From NCBI GenBank assembly GCA_964560135.1, contig CAZLKN010000006.1:1-64000 (forward strand): a stretch of 64,000 nt of DNA. Direction: 5' to 3'. The stretch is from CAZLKN01 sp964560135 (GTDB taxonomy: Bacteria > Actinomycetota > JAICYB01). This document shows, piece by piece, positions 15,631 to 25,182 of this stretch (position 1 is the first letter of the stretch; every line of letters begins with the position of its first letter). The translations under genes were made by a program, and so were the position numbers. The notes below the pieces were generated by a model. That model was not told the DNA's origin. It was given only the letters and a program-made list of their open reading frames with translations, and searched no databases.

Positions 15631-17022
15631 GTGTGTCGGGTCAGGTCCGGGCTGCCCTTGAACCGAATGGGTACTCGCCAGCGCGGTGGCAGGGGGGATC
15701 ATCCAGCCCCTTGGCTATCCCTGTATGTCGCCCTGATTGCGAGCATCGCAGTTGGGGGTCTGCTTTTGTCTTCGCTTCGGTGGGGCGTTCCGGCGTTTCT
15801 GGTAGCTGGATTCTTCTGGGCGCTGCATGCCATCGCATTCACCGCTTCTGTGGATGTACCTATCGGGCGTCCTTCTACAAGTGTGCGTCCCCAGACGTTG
15901 ACTTTATCGACCGGATTTTTGATCCTGCTAACCGCAGCGTTTGTTCTGGAACCTTCTTCTGCCATGCTCGCAGCGTTTCTGCCGGTGTTTGACATTCGAT
16001 CCGCTCACCGACCTCCTCCACGGAAGATTATCTTCAACTCTTCGCAAGAGGCTATCTGCTTTGGGGCTGTGTGTATCACGTTTCGATTCCTGGAGGGACT
16101 TAGTGGTGCTGGCGTATGGACCGCACCTTTGGCGGCTATGGGCGCCGCATCCGTCGGTGTTGTGTTGAATACGTCGCTTGTTGGTATGGCCGTAGCTCTG
16201 GACCAGCACTGGCGTCTTGCGGATATAGTGCGCCGTCTCCTGTGGGTAGCTCCACACTCGCTTGCTTTCGCAATAGTCGCTCTATTGGTCGCCTTTTTGG
16301 TGAGTCAATATGGATTGATGGCGGTTATTTTCTTGTTTGCCCCTTTGATAGTAGTTCGGCATGCGAGACGAGGAAAGGTTGAGCTAGACCAAGCACACCG
16401 ATCGACTCTCAGGGCCTTTGCTCGCGCCGTGGAGCTTAAGGATCGCTATACATATCGACATTCGGAGCGAGTAGCAGAGATTGTCGTTGAACTGTCGAAG
16501 CGACTCGGCGTCCAAGAGCGGTCGTTGCAATCTAGGTTCTATGGTGCGCTTCTTCACGATATTGGCAAAGTGGTTGTTTCGGCCGAGATACTGAGTAAGC
16601 CGTCAAAGCTTACCTTTGAGGAGTTTGAACTAGTCAAGACACATCCTAGCGTAGGGGCCGAGGTCGCTCAGCAAATCGGCTTCTTGGTAGAGAGCGTACC
16701 AGAGATATTGCTTCATCATGAGCGGCTCGATGGGAGTGGATATCCTTTTGGTCTGGTAGGTGAAGCCGTTCCTATGGCAGCACGAATCTTGGGGGTTGCC
16801 GATACTTTTGAAGCGCTAACCAGTAACCGTCCCTACAGGTTGGCCCTGGCGGTTGAGGACGCCCTTGAGGAGATTAGGCGTGGTACTGGTACGCTCTTTG
16901 ACCCGGATGTCGTGATAGCTCTTGAGCAGGCTGTACGAGACGGTGGTACGCCCATGAGCTTGCCGGCTACCGTGAGCGAGTCGAGGGACGCAACCGGTTC
17001 CTCGGCTGCAGCGAATACGTGA
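15631..17022 (+). CDS. Membrane HD-GYP domain protein (probable c-di-GMP phosphodiesterase)
   Basis: 463 aa from GTG 15631; ATG 15667 is the alternative. The N-terminal ~220 residues form about six hydrophobic helices with no obvious periplasmic sensor. The C-terminal HD-GYP domain is complete: helix LKDRYTYRHSERVAEI, the metal pair H309-D310 in LLHDIGKVV, and HHERLDGSGYPFGL (362-375). Intact residues predict hydrolysis of cyclic di-GMP or a related dinucleotide. Base composition and codons are clearly AT-richer than in flanking genes. It overlaps the degenerate paralogue that follows. Confidence 0.87.
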   Translation: MCRVRSGLPLNRMGTRQRGGRGDHPAPWLSLYVALIASIAVGGLLLSSLRWGVPAFLVAGFFWALHAIAFTASVDVPIGRPSTSVRPQTLTLSTGFLILLTAAFVLEPSSAMLAAFLPVFDIRSAHRPPPRKIIFNSSQEAICFGAVCITFRFLEGLSGAGVWTAPLAAMGAASVGVVLNTSLVGMAVALDQHWRLADIVRRLLWVAPHSLAFAIVALLVAFLVSQYGLMAVIFLFAPLIVVRHARRGKVELDQAHRSTLRAFARAVELKDRYTYRHSERVAEIVVELSKRLGVQERSLQSRFYGALLHDIGKVVVSAEILSKPSKLTFEEFELVKTHPSVGAEVAQQIGFLVESVPEILLHHERLDGSGYPFGLVGEAVPMAARILGVADTFEALTSNRPYRLALAVEDALEEIRRGTGTLFDPDVVIALEQAVRDGGTPMSLPATVSESRDATGSSAAANT

Positions 17023-18080
17023 TGGACTGGCCCCTCATTCTCGTTGTGGTTGCGGGTTATGGAGCTGCAGCTACTGCAGAAATCGAGATCAGAGAAGGGG
17101 TAAGGGTTAGTGCCGGCTCTGCAATGGCGCCAGCTGTGCTGGTGATCTTGGGTGGCTCATTTGGCGCGATGGCAACCCTGTTTGTTGCCGCAGCTTTGGG
17201 TTTGGAGTTCCTACTTCGAGTAGCGTTGCGTGTTTCTCTCTCGAGGATCGTGGCGAACGCCGTTCTAGGTCTGGGCGGCATCGTATTCTTGGGATGGCTT
17301 GAGTCATTCCAACTATTGCGGCTTGAGACGGATAGTGTTCCGGTCTTACTTGCGTTGACGATAGGCGCGAGTGTGTCATATATGGCTGTCGACGTTCTGC
17401 GAGTGTCAAGGCGCGGCATTTACAGAGTATGGGACTCGTATGACACATTTCGTGTGCTGCTTCCATACGAGGCAGCGATGGTGTCGACTGCGTGCCTCAT
17501 AGTTCTTGTGTACCTGCTCGCAGGCTGGCTCGCGTTTGTGTTCGTGTTCCCTCCCTTCCTTCTGACGCAGGTGGAGTTTGCCAAGTACGCAGAAGCGCGC
17601 CGGACCTACGAGGAGACGGTGAGGGCGCTGGCGGAGCTAACGGAGCGCGCTGGCTATGTGCCCAGAGGTCGACACGAACAGGTGGCGAACCTTGCCGTGA
17701 GTGTGGGACGGCGACTGGATCTAAGAGGCGAACGCCTACGGTTGCTGCGCTTGACGTGTTACTTGTACGACGTGGGCTTGGTAGCAATGGCCGATCCAGA
17801 TGCGGCGAGCTACCACCCAAGCGATTCCTTGTTGGAGACGAGCGCGAGGGTACTGGAGGAGACTGGGTATCTGGCGTCCCAGGCGAACCTCGTTCGGGCT
17901 CTAGCACACCCAGAAAATGAGGCAACCCCGTTGGAAGCGCTCATACTCGGGGCTAGCGATAGGTACCTTCGGGACCTGGCGCCTTCGGGCGTCCTGCCGC
18001 AGGGGTGGGCTCCCGACGGATATCCCGAAGAGGTTCTCGTGGCGATACGGGCAGAGGTCTCGGCTTCGGGAGCTCGCTAG
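17019..18080 (+). CDS. Degenerate HD-GYP paralogue, membrane-anchored, predicted inactive
   Basis: 353 aa from GTG 17019, overlapping the preceding stop; ATG 17022 is equally possible. Same plan as its neighbour: about six hydrophobic helices, then a ~160-residue HD-GYP-like region (ALAELTERAGYVPRGRHEQVANLAVSVGRRL). The metal-binding HD is replaced by Y250-D251 (CYLYDVGLVAM), and the HHE...GxGYP motif is reduced to ALAHPENEATP. It should not bind the metal centre, so it may act as a receptor, regulator or heterodimer partner of the active enzyme. Same AT-rich composition. Degeneration rather than pseudogenisation is inferred because the frame is fully open. Confidence 0.68.
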   Translation: MMDWPLILVVVAGYGAAATAEIEIREGVRVSAGSAMAPAVLVILGGSFGAMATLFVAAALGLEFLLRVALRVSLSRIVANAVLGLGGIVFLGWLESFQLLRLETDSVPVLLALTIGASVSYMAVDVLRVSRRGIYRVWDSYDTFRVLLPYEAAMVSTACLIVLVYLLAGWLAFVFVFPPFLLTQVEFAKYAEARRTYEETVRALAELTERAGYVPRGRHEQVANLAVSVGRRLDLRGERLRLLRLTCYLYDVGLVAMADPDAASYHPSDSLLETSARVLEETGYLASQANLVRALAHPENEATPLEALILGASDRYLRDLAPSGVLPQGWAPDGYPEEVLVAIRAEVSASGAR

Positions 18081-18202
18081 GCGCTTCGGCGGCGCGGGCA
18101 CGTGCCATGCAGACCTTCCATGCGTCTTGATGCTGAGCCTCTGAGCAGGGCCTTGGACACCGCCCCGCCCGTAGAGGGACAATCTCTGGGCGGGAGGATG
18201 CC

Positions 18203-21200
18203 GTGGATCTACGTGGGGGCAACCTGGGGAGTCGAGGCGCTCGAGGCGAGGGGCACTCGCTTGGGAAGGCGCCCGCCGGACGTGGTCGTCGACCTGTGGC
18301 AGGGGAGCCGAGCCAAGACGTGCTTGACTCCCAAGAAGGCTCGACGGATGAGCTGAGGCCAGTCGTGGCCCTCTTCGCTGATGTCGTGGGTTCAACGGCG
18401 TTGGGCGAGAGACTCAATCCGGATGAAATCAAAATCGTGCTCGGAGAGTTCTCTCAACGCGCGTCAAAGGTAGTTGAGTCTGGTGACGGATATGTGGCTG
18501 CCCATATGGGGGATGGAATCGCAGCTTTCTTCGGGCTCCCCAGAGTAAGAGAAGACGATCCAGAGCGGGCAGCTGAGGTAGCGCTATCGCTATTGGGCGA
18601 AATGGAAGCTTATCGTGATGAACTGCACCGCGCTTGGAGTATCGACGGGTTCAGCATTCGGATAGGAGTTAACCGTGGCTGGGTAGCTTCGGGACTAGTT
18701 GGAAGCGCAAAGCCACAACTGACTGCGCTTGGCGATGCGGTGAATGTTGCAGCTCGTCTTCAAGCCGAAGCCGCTCCCGGTGAAGTCTTGATAGGAGAGA
18801 CCTTGGCGGGTCTGCTGCAGAACAGTTTCGTTTTGGAGCCTTGCCCCACGGTAGCGCTCAAGGGGAGGAAGCGCCCAGTCGCACCTTGGCGACTAGTTCG
18901 TAGGAAGAGTACACGCTTTGCTGAAGAAGCCGTGGCGGTGCTCGGGCGTGATACTCATAAGACGGCGATTAGGGAGGCGCACCGCGATCTGGTTGGGGGG
19001 CGGGGACGAGTTCTGTTTGTAGTTGGTGAGGCGGGGATAGGGAAGTCCACGTTGGTGTCGGGTCTTCGGTGTGAGTTGATGAGTGAAGGCGCGCTATGGA
19101 TTGAGAGTAAGTGTGGTAACTCTCATGCGGACGCGCCCTATCATCCGTTTGGTGGATTGCTTAGGCATTGGCTCGGGCTAGAGCAAGGAAGTCCAGACAT
19201 TGCGGCCAAAGTGCGTGTTGGCCGTATATTGGCCAATCTCCACGAACTGAAACCAATGCAACGATTGGTTCTGACGAGGCTGGCTGGCGCGGAGGGCTCG
19301 GGCCACGCGGCCGTACAGATGGCCGATCTGTCATCCTGGGAAATCCACGACGAGACAGTACGTGCGATTGCAGGTTGGCTCCTTGCAGTTGCTGCAGAGC
19401 ATCCGCTGGTTCTGGTGCTTGAGGAGTTCGACCGAGCCGATCCGGCAAGCGTTCGGTTGGCTGAAGACCTCGTGGCCCTAACTGAAGAGGCTCCGATCTT
19501 GCTCGTTGTCGTATTGCGTCCTGGAAATGATGATGCAGCGTGGAATCTGTACGCGAAAGTGCTGGCTAACTATTCACATCGCGCGCAGGCCCTCCATCTC
19601 GAGCCCCTGCCGCCAGAGACGATCAAGGAAATTGTGCAAGGGCGACAAGAGGTAGGGCCGATGGTCGAAGGTGAGGTTGAGGAGATAGCGAGGCTCGCCG
19701 ATGGGAATCCCTTGTTTGCGATCGAACTGGCACGAAGCACCAAGGAACGGGGCGCAGTGCCGTCGCTGGACGTAGGTGGCCGCTGGAGGCCGCCTGACCG
19801 ACTAGCGGCCATCCTGTTGGGCAGGATCGATTCTCTGAGGGCTGAAGAGAAGCTGCTGATCAAGATGGCGGCGCTTTACCGTGGTCCAATCCCCCGTGCC
19901 GTGCTCGAAGGTTGCGCTCCTAGGCCACACTTCGCGGAGAGTGTTAGGACCTTGATCCAGAAGGGTCTCCTGAGGGAAAAGCACGGGCGGGATGGAACGG
20001 AGTATCGCTTTAAGCATCAGTTGATGAAGGAGGCGGTATGTTCGTTGATTCCGCCTGCTGTTCAGCGAGCGCTGCACGGTCGTATTGCGAGAGTGTTGGA
20101 TGAGCTGGATGGGGGGAAGCTCTTCGATCAAGACGAGTTTCTTAGTCATGCGGCAGAAAGTGGGGATCCACGTTTGACTATCCGCGCACTGGTGGATGCT
20201 GCCACGCGATGTCGCGAGTTCGGGGACAATGAGGGCGCCCTTGGCCATATAGGTGCAGCAATTGAGTGTGCTGAGGTGGCTGGAGGTAGCCTGGTTGATG
20301 TCCGATCGCTGCGAAAGCAGCATGTGGCATTGCTGGCATCGGCAGGCGCCTATGAGCAAGCGGCTAGTATTGTGTTGGATGAGGATGTGGAGGGTGTTGC
20401 TCGATCAGACCGCGGTATTAGGGCAGCGCGGTTGCTTATAGATGGTGGTTGTTTCGGGGCTGCGGAGGAGTTGTTGAACACCGTGCCAGTGTTGGAAGGA
20501 GTGGGAAGGAAGCAGGAGGGGTTGCTGGCAGAGGCATACTTGCGCCTTCGAAAGAACGAGCCTGAAAGGTGCCGGACACTCCTCGATATGCTTTTCAGGA
20601 CGGGTGAACCGTTGGGCTCGCCGTTTGCGTGTGAGGTTGCCGCATTGTGGGCTGGATACTTGGCTGAGGTCGGTGAGTTTGCAGGTGCTGCTAGATGGCA
20701 GAGTCTAGCGTCAGACGTAGCGGTGCGGATCGACGATGAGAACCTGATGCTCCGTATGGAGCGTAATCAGGGAATTCTGGATTGCCTGGCGGGTCGTTTG
20801 GGGGAAGGAAAGGAACGGCTGGAAGGCGTTTACGAACGTGCCGTGAGGATGGGAGATGTGGTAGCGCAACTGGAAACGGTCGGTAACCTGTTGGCCGTCA
20901 TGTGCACGAGTGGTGAGCTAGAGCGGGGGGAAACGCTGGCGAAGAACGCTTCCTCATGGGTGGTCGCGCCCTTCTGGCGGGTAGTGGTCTTGAACAATGC
21001 CGCGTCAATCTTCATTGAGCGTGATCTGATGAAGCTGAGCGAAGAGGTATTGGCCGAAATGGAAGAACTGGTCGTGAAGCATGATTTGAACCGGAGGCAC
21101 CGAGTCGAGGGTCAGGCTTACCTTGCAAGGATTAGGGTTATGCAAGGGGAGCTCGACCAGGCGGCGTGTTTGGTGGAGTCCGCGCTGGTGGGAATAGGAA

Positions 21201-21595
21201 GGATGACGTCGCGAGCAGATGTCAGGGTACTTTGCGAGTCAGTACGGGTGGAGGTGTGTGCTAAGGCGGGGCTTGTGAGGGAAGCAGAGCGCTCCGCTTC
21301 AGCGGCAGTCAAGTGGTCACAAAGGGCAGAGGTTGGAGATCGGGTGGCCCCCCTGCGCCTCTTGGGGGTTGTTCGGCATGAGAAGAGTCCTGGGTCCGGG
21401 CGGGACCTGGTGCTGAAGGCGCTCGACCTTTCGAGGGAGATCGGTATGCGACTCGAGGAGGGGCGGGCCCTGCGGGCCCTCGCCTCCTTCGGCGGCCCCC
21501 AGGCTGATGGCCACTTCGAGGCGGCCCGCCGGATCTTCACCGAATGCGGAGCCGTGCGCGAGCTGCGCGAGATGGAGGCTGGGGCCCCCGTGTGA
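18203..21595 (+). CDS. Class III adenylyl/guanylyl cyclase domain fused to AAA ATPase and TPR-like region
   Basis: 1130 aa; GTG start 5 nt after GGGAGG. Cyclase homology domain (about 52-215): FADVVGST with metal Asp 60, MGDGIAAFFG with the second metal Asp, IRIGVNRGWVASGLVG, and the transition-state Asn/Arg in LGDAVNVAARLQ. AAA/NACHT-like ATPase (about 235-520): Walker A GEAGIGKSTLV near 275 and Walker B-type VLVLEEFDRAD. From about 600 on, helical-repeat (TPR-like) sequence with no C-terminal HTH. This matches the large LuxR/AfsR-like cyclase-ATPase proteins. The gene is AT-rich until about 21380, after which base composition and codon use jump to the GC-rich host pattern. Confidence 0.85.
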   Translation: MDLRGGNLGSRGARGEGHSLGKAPAGRGRRPVAGEPSQDVLDSQEGSTDELRPVVALFADVVGSTALGERLNPDEIKIVLGEFSQRASKVVESGDGYVAAHMGDGIAAFFGLPRVREDDPERAAEVALSLLGEMEAYRDELHRAWSIDGFSIRIGVNRGWVASGLVGSAKPQLTALGDAVNVAARLQAEAAPGEVLIGETLAGLLQNSFVLEPCPTVALKGRKRPVAPWRLVRRKSTRFAEEAVAVLGRDTHKTAIREAHRDLVGGRGRVLFVVGEAGIGKSTLVSGLRCELMSEGALWIESKCGNSHADAPYHPFGGLLRHWLGLEQGSPDIAAKVRVGRILANLHELKPMQRLVLTRLAGAEGSGHAAVQMADLSSWEIHDETVRAIAGWLLAVAAEHPLVLVLEEFDRADPASVRLAEDLVALTEEAPILLVVVLRPGNDDAAWNLYAKVLANYSHRAQALHLEPLPPETIKEIVQGRQEVGPMVEGEVEEIARLADGNPLFAIELARSTKERGAVPSLDVGGRWRPPDRLAAILLGRIDSLRAEEKLLIKMAALYRGPIPRAVLEGCAPRPHFAESVRTLIQKGLLREKHGRDGTEYRFKHQLMKEAVCSLIPPAVQRALHGRIARVLDELDGGKLFDQDEFLSHAAESGDPRLTIRALVDAATRCREFGDNEGALGHIGAAIECAEVAGGSLVDVRSLRKQHVALLASAGAYEQAASIVLDEDVEGVARSDRGIRAARLLIDGGCFGAAEELLNTVPVLEGVGRKQEGLLAEAYLRLRKNEPERCRTLLDMLFRTGEPLGSPFACEVAALWAGYLAEVGEFAGAARWQSLASDVAVRIDDENLMLRMERNQGILDCLAGRLGEGKERLEGVYERAVRMGDVVAQLETVGNLLAVMCTSGELERGETLAKNASSWVVAPFWRVVVLNNAASIFIERDLMKLSEEVLAEMEELVVKHDLNRRHRVEGQAYLARIRVMQGELDQAACLVESALVGIGRMTSRADVRVLCESVRVEVCAKAGLVREAERSASAAVKWSQRAEVGDRVAPLRLLGVVRHEKSPGSGRDLVLKALDLSREIGMRLEEGRALRALASFGGPQADGHFEAARRIFTECGAVRELREMEAGAPV

Positions 21596-21665
21596 CCTGC
21601 GGTCTTCCCGGCCCCCGGCCGGGTATCTGTAGAGTTGACTCCGAACCCGACCAGGAGTGACTCGC

Positions 21666-22109
21666 GTGCCCAGTGTGCTCATCGCAGACGACGACCAGAA
21701 CGTCCGGAAGATGGTCCGGGTGCTCCTCGAGAGCGAGGGCTACACCGTCCATGAGGCTCCCGACGGCAAAGCGGCCCTAGAGGTCATCGATGCGCACAAG
21801 CCCGACGTCCTGGTCCTCGATGTCCACATGCCGGAGATGGATGGTCTCGGCGTCCTGCGCAAGCTTCAGGCCGACAACGCCGAGGCCCAGCGCGTGGTGC
21901 TCTTGACGGGCGCCACCGAGGAGGAGGACTACCTCCGCGGCTACGGCGCGGGCGCCGACGACTACGTCGCCAAGCCCTTCGAGCCCGACACCCTCCTGAA
22001 CGCCATCGGGAAGGTCATGGAGTTCGACCCCAAGGAGCTCGAAAAGCGCCGCCAGGCCGAGATCGAGAGGGCACGGCTCCTGCGCCAGCTCGACCGCTTC
22101 CTCGAATAG
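21666..22109 (+). CDS. Single-domain response regulator with helical tail
   Basis: 147 aa; GTG 21666 is 8 nt after AGGAG. CheY-like receiver: IADDDQN acidic pocket, phospho-acceptor Asp in VLVLDVHMPEMDG, Thr in VVLLTGA and Lys in VAKPFEPD. A 30-residue charged helix (DPKELEKRRQAEIERARLL) follows in place of a DNA-binding domain, so it probably signals by protein contact. No histidine kinase is adjacent. Confidence 0.88.
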   Translation: MPSVLIADDDQNVRKMVRVLLESEGYTVHEAPDGKAALEVIDAHKPDVLVLDVHMPEMDGLGVLRKLQADNAEAQRVVLLTGATEEEDYLRGYGAGADDYVAKPFEPDTLLNAIGKVMEFDPKELEKRRQAEIERARLLRQLDRFLE

Positions 22110-22152
22110 CCCGGGATAGCGTCCCGGACGCCGGCGTCCCTAGACTGACCGG

Positions 22153-23481
22153 ATGTTCCAGACCCTGCTGATCGCCAATCGTGGCGAGATCGCCTGCCGC
22201 ATCATCCGCACGTGCCGGAACCTCGGCGTACGCACCGTGGCCGTCCACTCCGAGGCCGACGCCGGGGCCCTGCACGTCGAGATGGCCGACGAGGCCTACC
22301 CGATCGGCCCCCCGCCGCCTTCGGAGAGCTACCTGGACGCCGACGCCATCGTCGCCGCCGCCACGAAGGCCGGGGCGGACGCCGTCCACCCCGGGTACGG
22401 CTTCCTTGCCGAGAACGCCGATTTCGCCCGCAAGGTCGTGGAGGCCGGCTTGGTGTTGGTCGGTCCGCCGCCGGACGCGATCGCGCAGATGGGCGACAAG
22501 GTCGTGGCCCGGCGGCTGGCCGTCGATGCCGGAGTGCCGGTGGTGCCGGGCACCGGTGCGCTTCCCGACGAGGACGCCGCCGCCCACGCGGCCGAGGGCA
22601 TCGGGTACCCGGTGCTGGTGAAGGCGGCAGGTGGCGGGGGTGGCATCGGGATGGGTGTCGCCCGCGACGAGGGGGAGCTCCGGAAGGCCTTCGGCACCGC
22701 CCGGACGCGTGCCGAGCGCTTCTTCGCCAGCCCCGACGTCTATCTGGAGCGCTACCTGGAGCGGCCCCGGCACGTGGAGATCCAGATCTTCGCGGACGCC
22801 CACGGGGGTGGCGTGCACCTCTTCGAGCGGGAATGCTCGGTGCAGCGTCGCCACCAGAAGGTGATCGAGGAGGCGCCGTCCGCGGCGGTGACCCCGGAGC
22901 TGCTCGAGGGCATGACCACCGCGGCGCTCTCGCTCACGCGCCGGGTCGGCTACGTGGGGGCCGGGACCGTGGAGTGCCTGGTCTCCCAGGGAGACTTCTA
23001 CTTCTTGGAGATGAACACGCGCCTCCAGGTCGAGCATCCGGTGACCGAGGAGACCACGGGCGAGGACCTGGTGGGCTGGCAGCTCCGTGTGGCGGCCGGC
23101 GAGCGGCTCCCGAAGCCGCAGGAGGCGATCGTGCGGGCCGGGCACTCCATCGAGCTGCGCGTGTACGCGGAGGATCCCGTCAAGTTCATGCCCTCACCGG
23201 GCACGCTGGAACGGTTCGTCCCGCCGTCCGGGGACGGCATCCGCATCGACACCGGCGTGCGCGAGGGCGACGAGATCACGATGTTCTACGACCCGCTGCT
23301 GGCGAAGCTGATCGCCACGGGCGGGACGCGCGACGAGGCGATCCACCGGGCCGTTCGCGCGGTGCAGGCTTTTGAGATCGGAGGCATCAAGCACAACCTC
23401 CCGGCCCACGAACGGGTGCTCGCCTCCGACGAGTTCTGCTCCGGGGACTACGACACCGAGGTCCTCGGCCGCCTCGCATAG
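22153..23481 (+). CDS. accC: Biotin carboxylase (acetyl/propionyl-CoA carboxylase subunit)
   Basis: 442 aa, the usual length for AccC. ATP-dependent carboxylation of biotin on a carrier protein. N-terminal LLIANRGEIACRIIRT, ATP-grasp glycine loop KAAGGGGGIGMGVA near 157, FERECSVQRRHQKVIEEAPS near 228, and the catalytic EMNTRLQVEHPVTEE near 286. No biotin-carrier domain is attached, and no BCCP or carboxyltransferase gene lies nearby, so its partner subunits must be elsewhere. Confidence 0.92.
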   Translation: MFQTLLIANRGEIACRIIRTCRNLGVRTVAVHSEADAGALHVEMADEAYPIGPPPPSESYLDADAIVAAATKAGADAVHPGYGFLAENADFARKVVEAGLVLVGPPPDAIAQMGDKVVARRLAVDAGVPVVPGTGALPDEDAAAHAAEGIGYPVLVKAAGGGGGIGMGVARDEGELRKAFGTARTRAERFFASPDVYLERYLERPRHVEIQIFADAHGGGVHLFERECSVQRRHQKVIEEAPSAAVTPELLEGMTTAALSLTRRVGYVGAGTVECLVSQGDFYFLEMNTRLQVEHPVTEETTGEDLVGWQLRVAAGERLPKPQEAIVRAGHSIELRVYAEDPVKFMPSPGTLERFVPPSGDGIRIDTGVREGDEITMFYDPLLAKLIATGGTRDEAIHRAVRAVQAFEIGGIKHNLPAHERVLASDEFCSGDYDTEVLGRLA

Positions 23482-23566
23482 GACCGTCGACTCAGCGCGG
23501 TACAGGACGATGCACAGCCGGGACCGGCGTGCATGCTCCCCGGATCATCCGGGTAGCACCCTGGAC

Positions 23567-24367
23567 ATGGAGTACGTGGACGTCCAGGGGGAACGGGTAC
23601 CGGCCCTCGGTCTGGGAACGTGGAGGCTCACCGGTGCCGACTGTCGGCGGGCCGTGGAGGTGGCCTTGGAGCTCGGCTACCGGCACATCGATACCGCGCA
23701 GATGTACGGCAACGAGGACGAGGTGGGCGCGGCGATCGAGGCCTCCGGCGTCGATCACGGCGAGCTCTTCGTCACCACGAAGATCGCCAACGACAACCAT
23801 CGGCCGGACGACGTCCGCCGCAGCACCGAGCAGAGCCTCGAGCGCCTGAGGCTCGACACCGTGGACCTGCTCCTGATCCACCACCCCGTGGAGGCCGAGA
23901 TCCTGTCCGACACCCTCGCGGCGATGAAGGAGCTCCGGGAGCGGGGCCTCGTCCGGCACCTGGGTGTGAGCAACTTCGGCCTCGACCTGCTCGGGCGCGC
24001 CCTCGATGAGGCACCGCTGTTCGCCGTCCAGCTCGAGTACCATCCCTTCCGGTCGCAGGACGGCCAACTCGCCGCCGCCCGGGATCACGACCTGCTCTTC
24101 CAGGCCTACTCGCCGCTGGCGCGCAGCGGCGTGGCGGGCCAGGACGAGCTGGAGGCGGTCGCCGCCGGCGTCGGCGCCACCGCGGCCCAGGTGGCCCTGC
24201 GGTGGCTGATCGACCAGCCGAAGGTGGCGGCGATCCCGAAGGCGTCCAGCCGCGATCACCTGTCCGAGAACCTCGAGGCACTGGACGTCCGTCTGGACGA
24301 CGAGGCCCACCGGCGGATCGACGCGCTCACGGCGTCGGAGCGGAGCGCCTCCGATCTCGGCGTCTGA
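23567..24367 (+). CDS. Aldo/keto reductase
   Basis: 266-aa (beta/alpha)8 NADPH-dependent oxidoreductase. Catalytic tetrad visible: Asp and Tyr in RHIDTAQMYGNE, Lys in VTTKIAN, His in LLLIHHPV. C-terminal coenzyme site IPKASSRDHLSENLEAL. Resembles the 2,5-diketo-gluconate reductase-like actinobacterial group; real substrate unknown. A terminator-like hairpin follows at 24391. Confidence 0.9.
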   Translation: MEYVDVQGERVPALGLGTWRLTGADCRRAVEVALELGYRHIDTAQMYGNEDEVGAAIEASGVDHGELFVTTKIANDNHRPDDVRRSTEQSLERLRLDTVDLLLIHHPVEAEILSDTLAAMKELRERGLVRHLGVSNFGLDLLGRALDEAPLFAVQLEYHPFRSQDGQLAAARDHDLLFQAYSPLARSGVAGQDELEAVAAGVGATAAQVALRWLIDQPKVAAIPKASSRDHLSENLEALDVRLDDEAHRRIDALTASERSASDLGV

Positions 24368-24390
24368 GGTGAGGGTCCTTCGCTGATTTG

Positions 24391-24410
24391 GGGGGCCAGG
24401 CCGGGCCCCC
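24391..24410 (+). terminator. Terminator-like hairpin after the aldo/keto reductase
   Basis: GGGGGCC (24391-24397) pairs with GGCCCCC (24404-24410), loop 6 nt, no clear T-run. From 24411 to 24681 I see no gene; the stretch is AT-richer than average and contains T-rich patches near 24547-24580. Confidence 0.5.
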
Positions 24411-24681
24411 GCGGCACTCGGGGCTCTGATGGTCGGACGGCATCGAGCAGGGCTCTCAGATACTCCCTCACTGCTGAGTGGTGGACCTTGAGTACCGAGA
24501 ACGCTAAGCTCAGCCTTACCGGTCCCGCGGGACGTTGGACCGTTGTGGGTTTTTGTAGGGAAGGGGAGAGTGTTTTCTGTGGGGAGGGTGTGGAGTAGTG
24601 ACTCCGCCGCCTAGCCAGGCATGCTCCTTCAGTTCACTGTCGCGATGGTTCACGTGGCGGAGACAGTCAAGGGTCCCGGCG

Positions 24682-25182
24682 ATGGCTTGGCCCGTCCGGA
24701 TTTCGCTTGTCCTCTTGCTTTCCGTCCATGGCATGTTCGGTGGGCCCTTTGCCGCAGCCGATGAGGCGGGTGGCTATTTGTGCTATGTGAACGTGGCCGA
24801 TACCCATGTCGGGATCGGTCGCAACCCACCTGCCAAGTACTGTCAACACCAGTTCGAGCCGGGAACCCATCCCTTTTCTATCCGCTGGGAGATGAGTGCT
24901 GTCGCGGAGCTTACCTTGCGAGTTATCTCCACCACCGACGGAACAGGGATCATCGCGGTTCAATGCATAATTCGTGGACCAATATCAGACTGCAGGACGT
25001 TCGATGCAGACGGAGGCACCGTCCTCGTAGACGCTGCGGGGCCGACTCTTCTTGAGGGCACATTGGATCTCGCTGAAGAGGGCGACCTGTTGCTGACGAT
25101 AGAAGGTTGGGTTGAGCCGGTTACCCTTGTTCGATTCAGAAGCGGCGCTGTAGAAGCGCTTATATGCTCACGAATGTGCTAG
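24682..25182 (+). CDS. Secreted protein of unknown function
   Basis: 166 aa from ATG 24682; upstream in-frame starts would bury the signal peptide (MAWPVRISLVLLLSVHGMFG, cleavage near residue 25). The mature domain is ~140 residues of predicted beta strands with cysteines in GYLCYVN, YCQHQFEPG, VQCIIRG and ISDCRTF, and a C-terminal CSRMC, suggesting disulfides. Lower GC than its neighbours hints at recent acquisition. No recognisable family. Confidence 0.5.
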   Translation: MAWPVRISLVLLLSVHGMFGGPFAAADEAGGYLCYVNVADTHVGIGRNPPAKYCQHQFEPGTHPFSIRWEMSAVAELTLRVISTTDGTGIIAVQCIIRGPISDCRTFDADGGTVLVDAAGPTLLEGTLDLAEEGDLLLTIEGWVEPVTLVRFRSGAVEALICSRMC

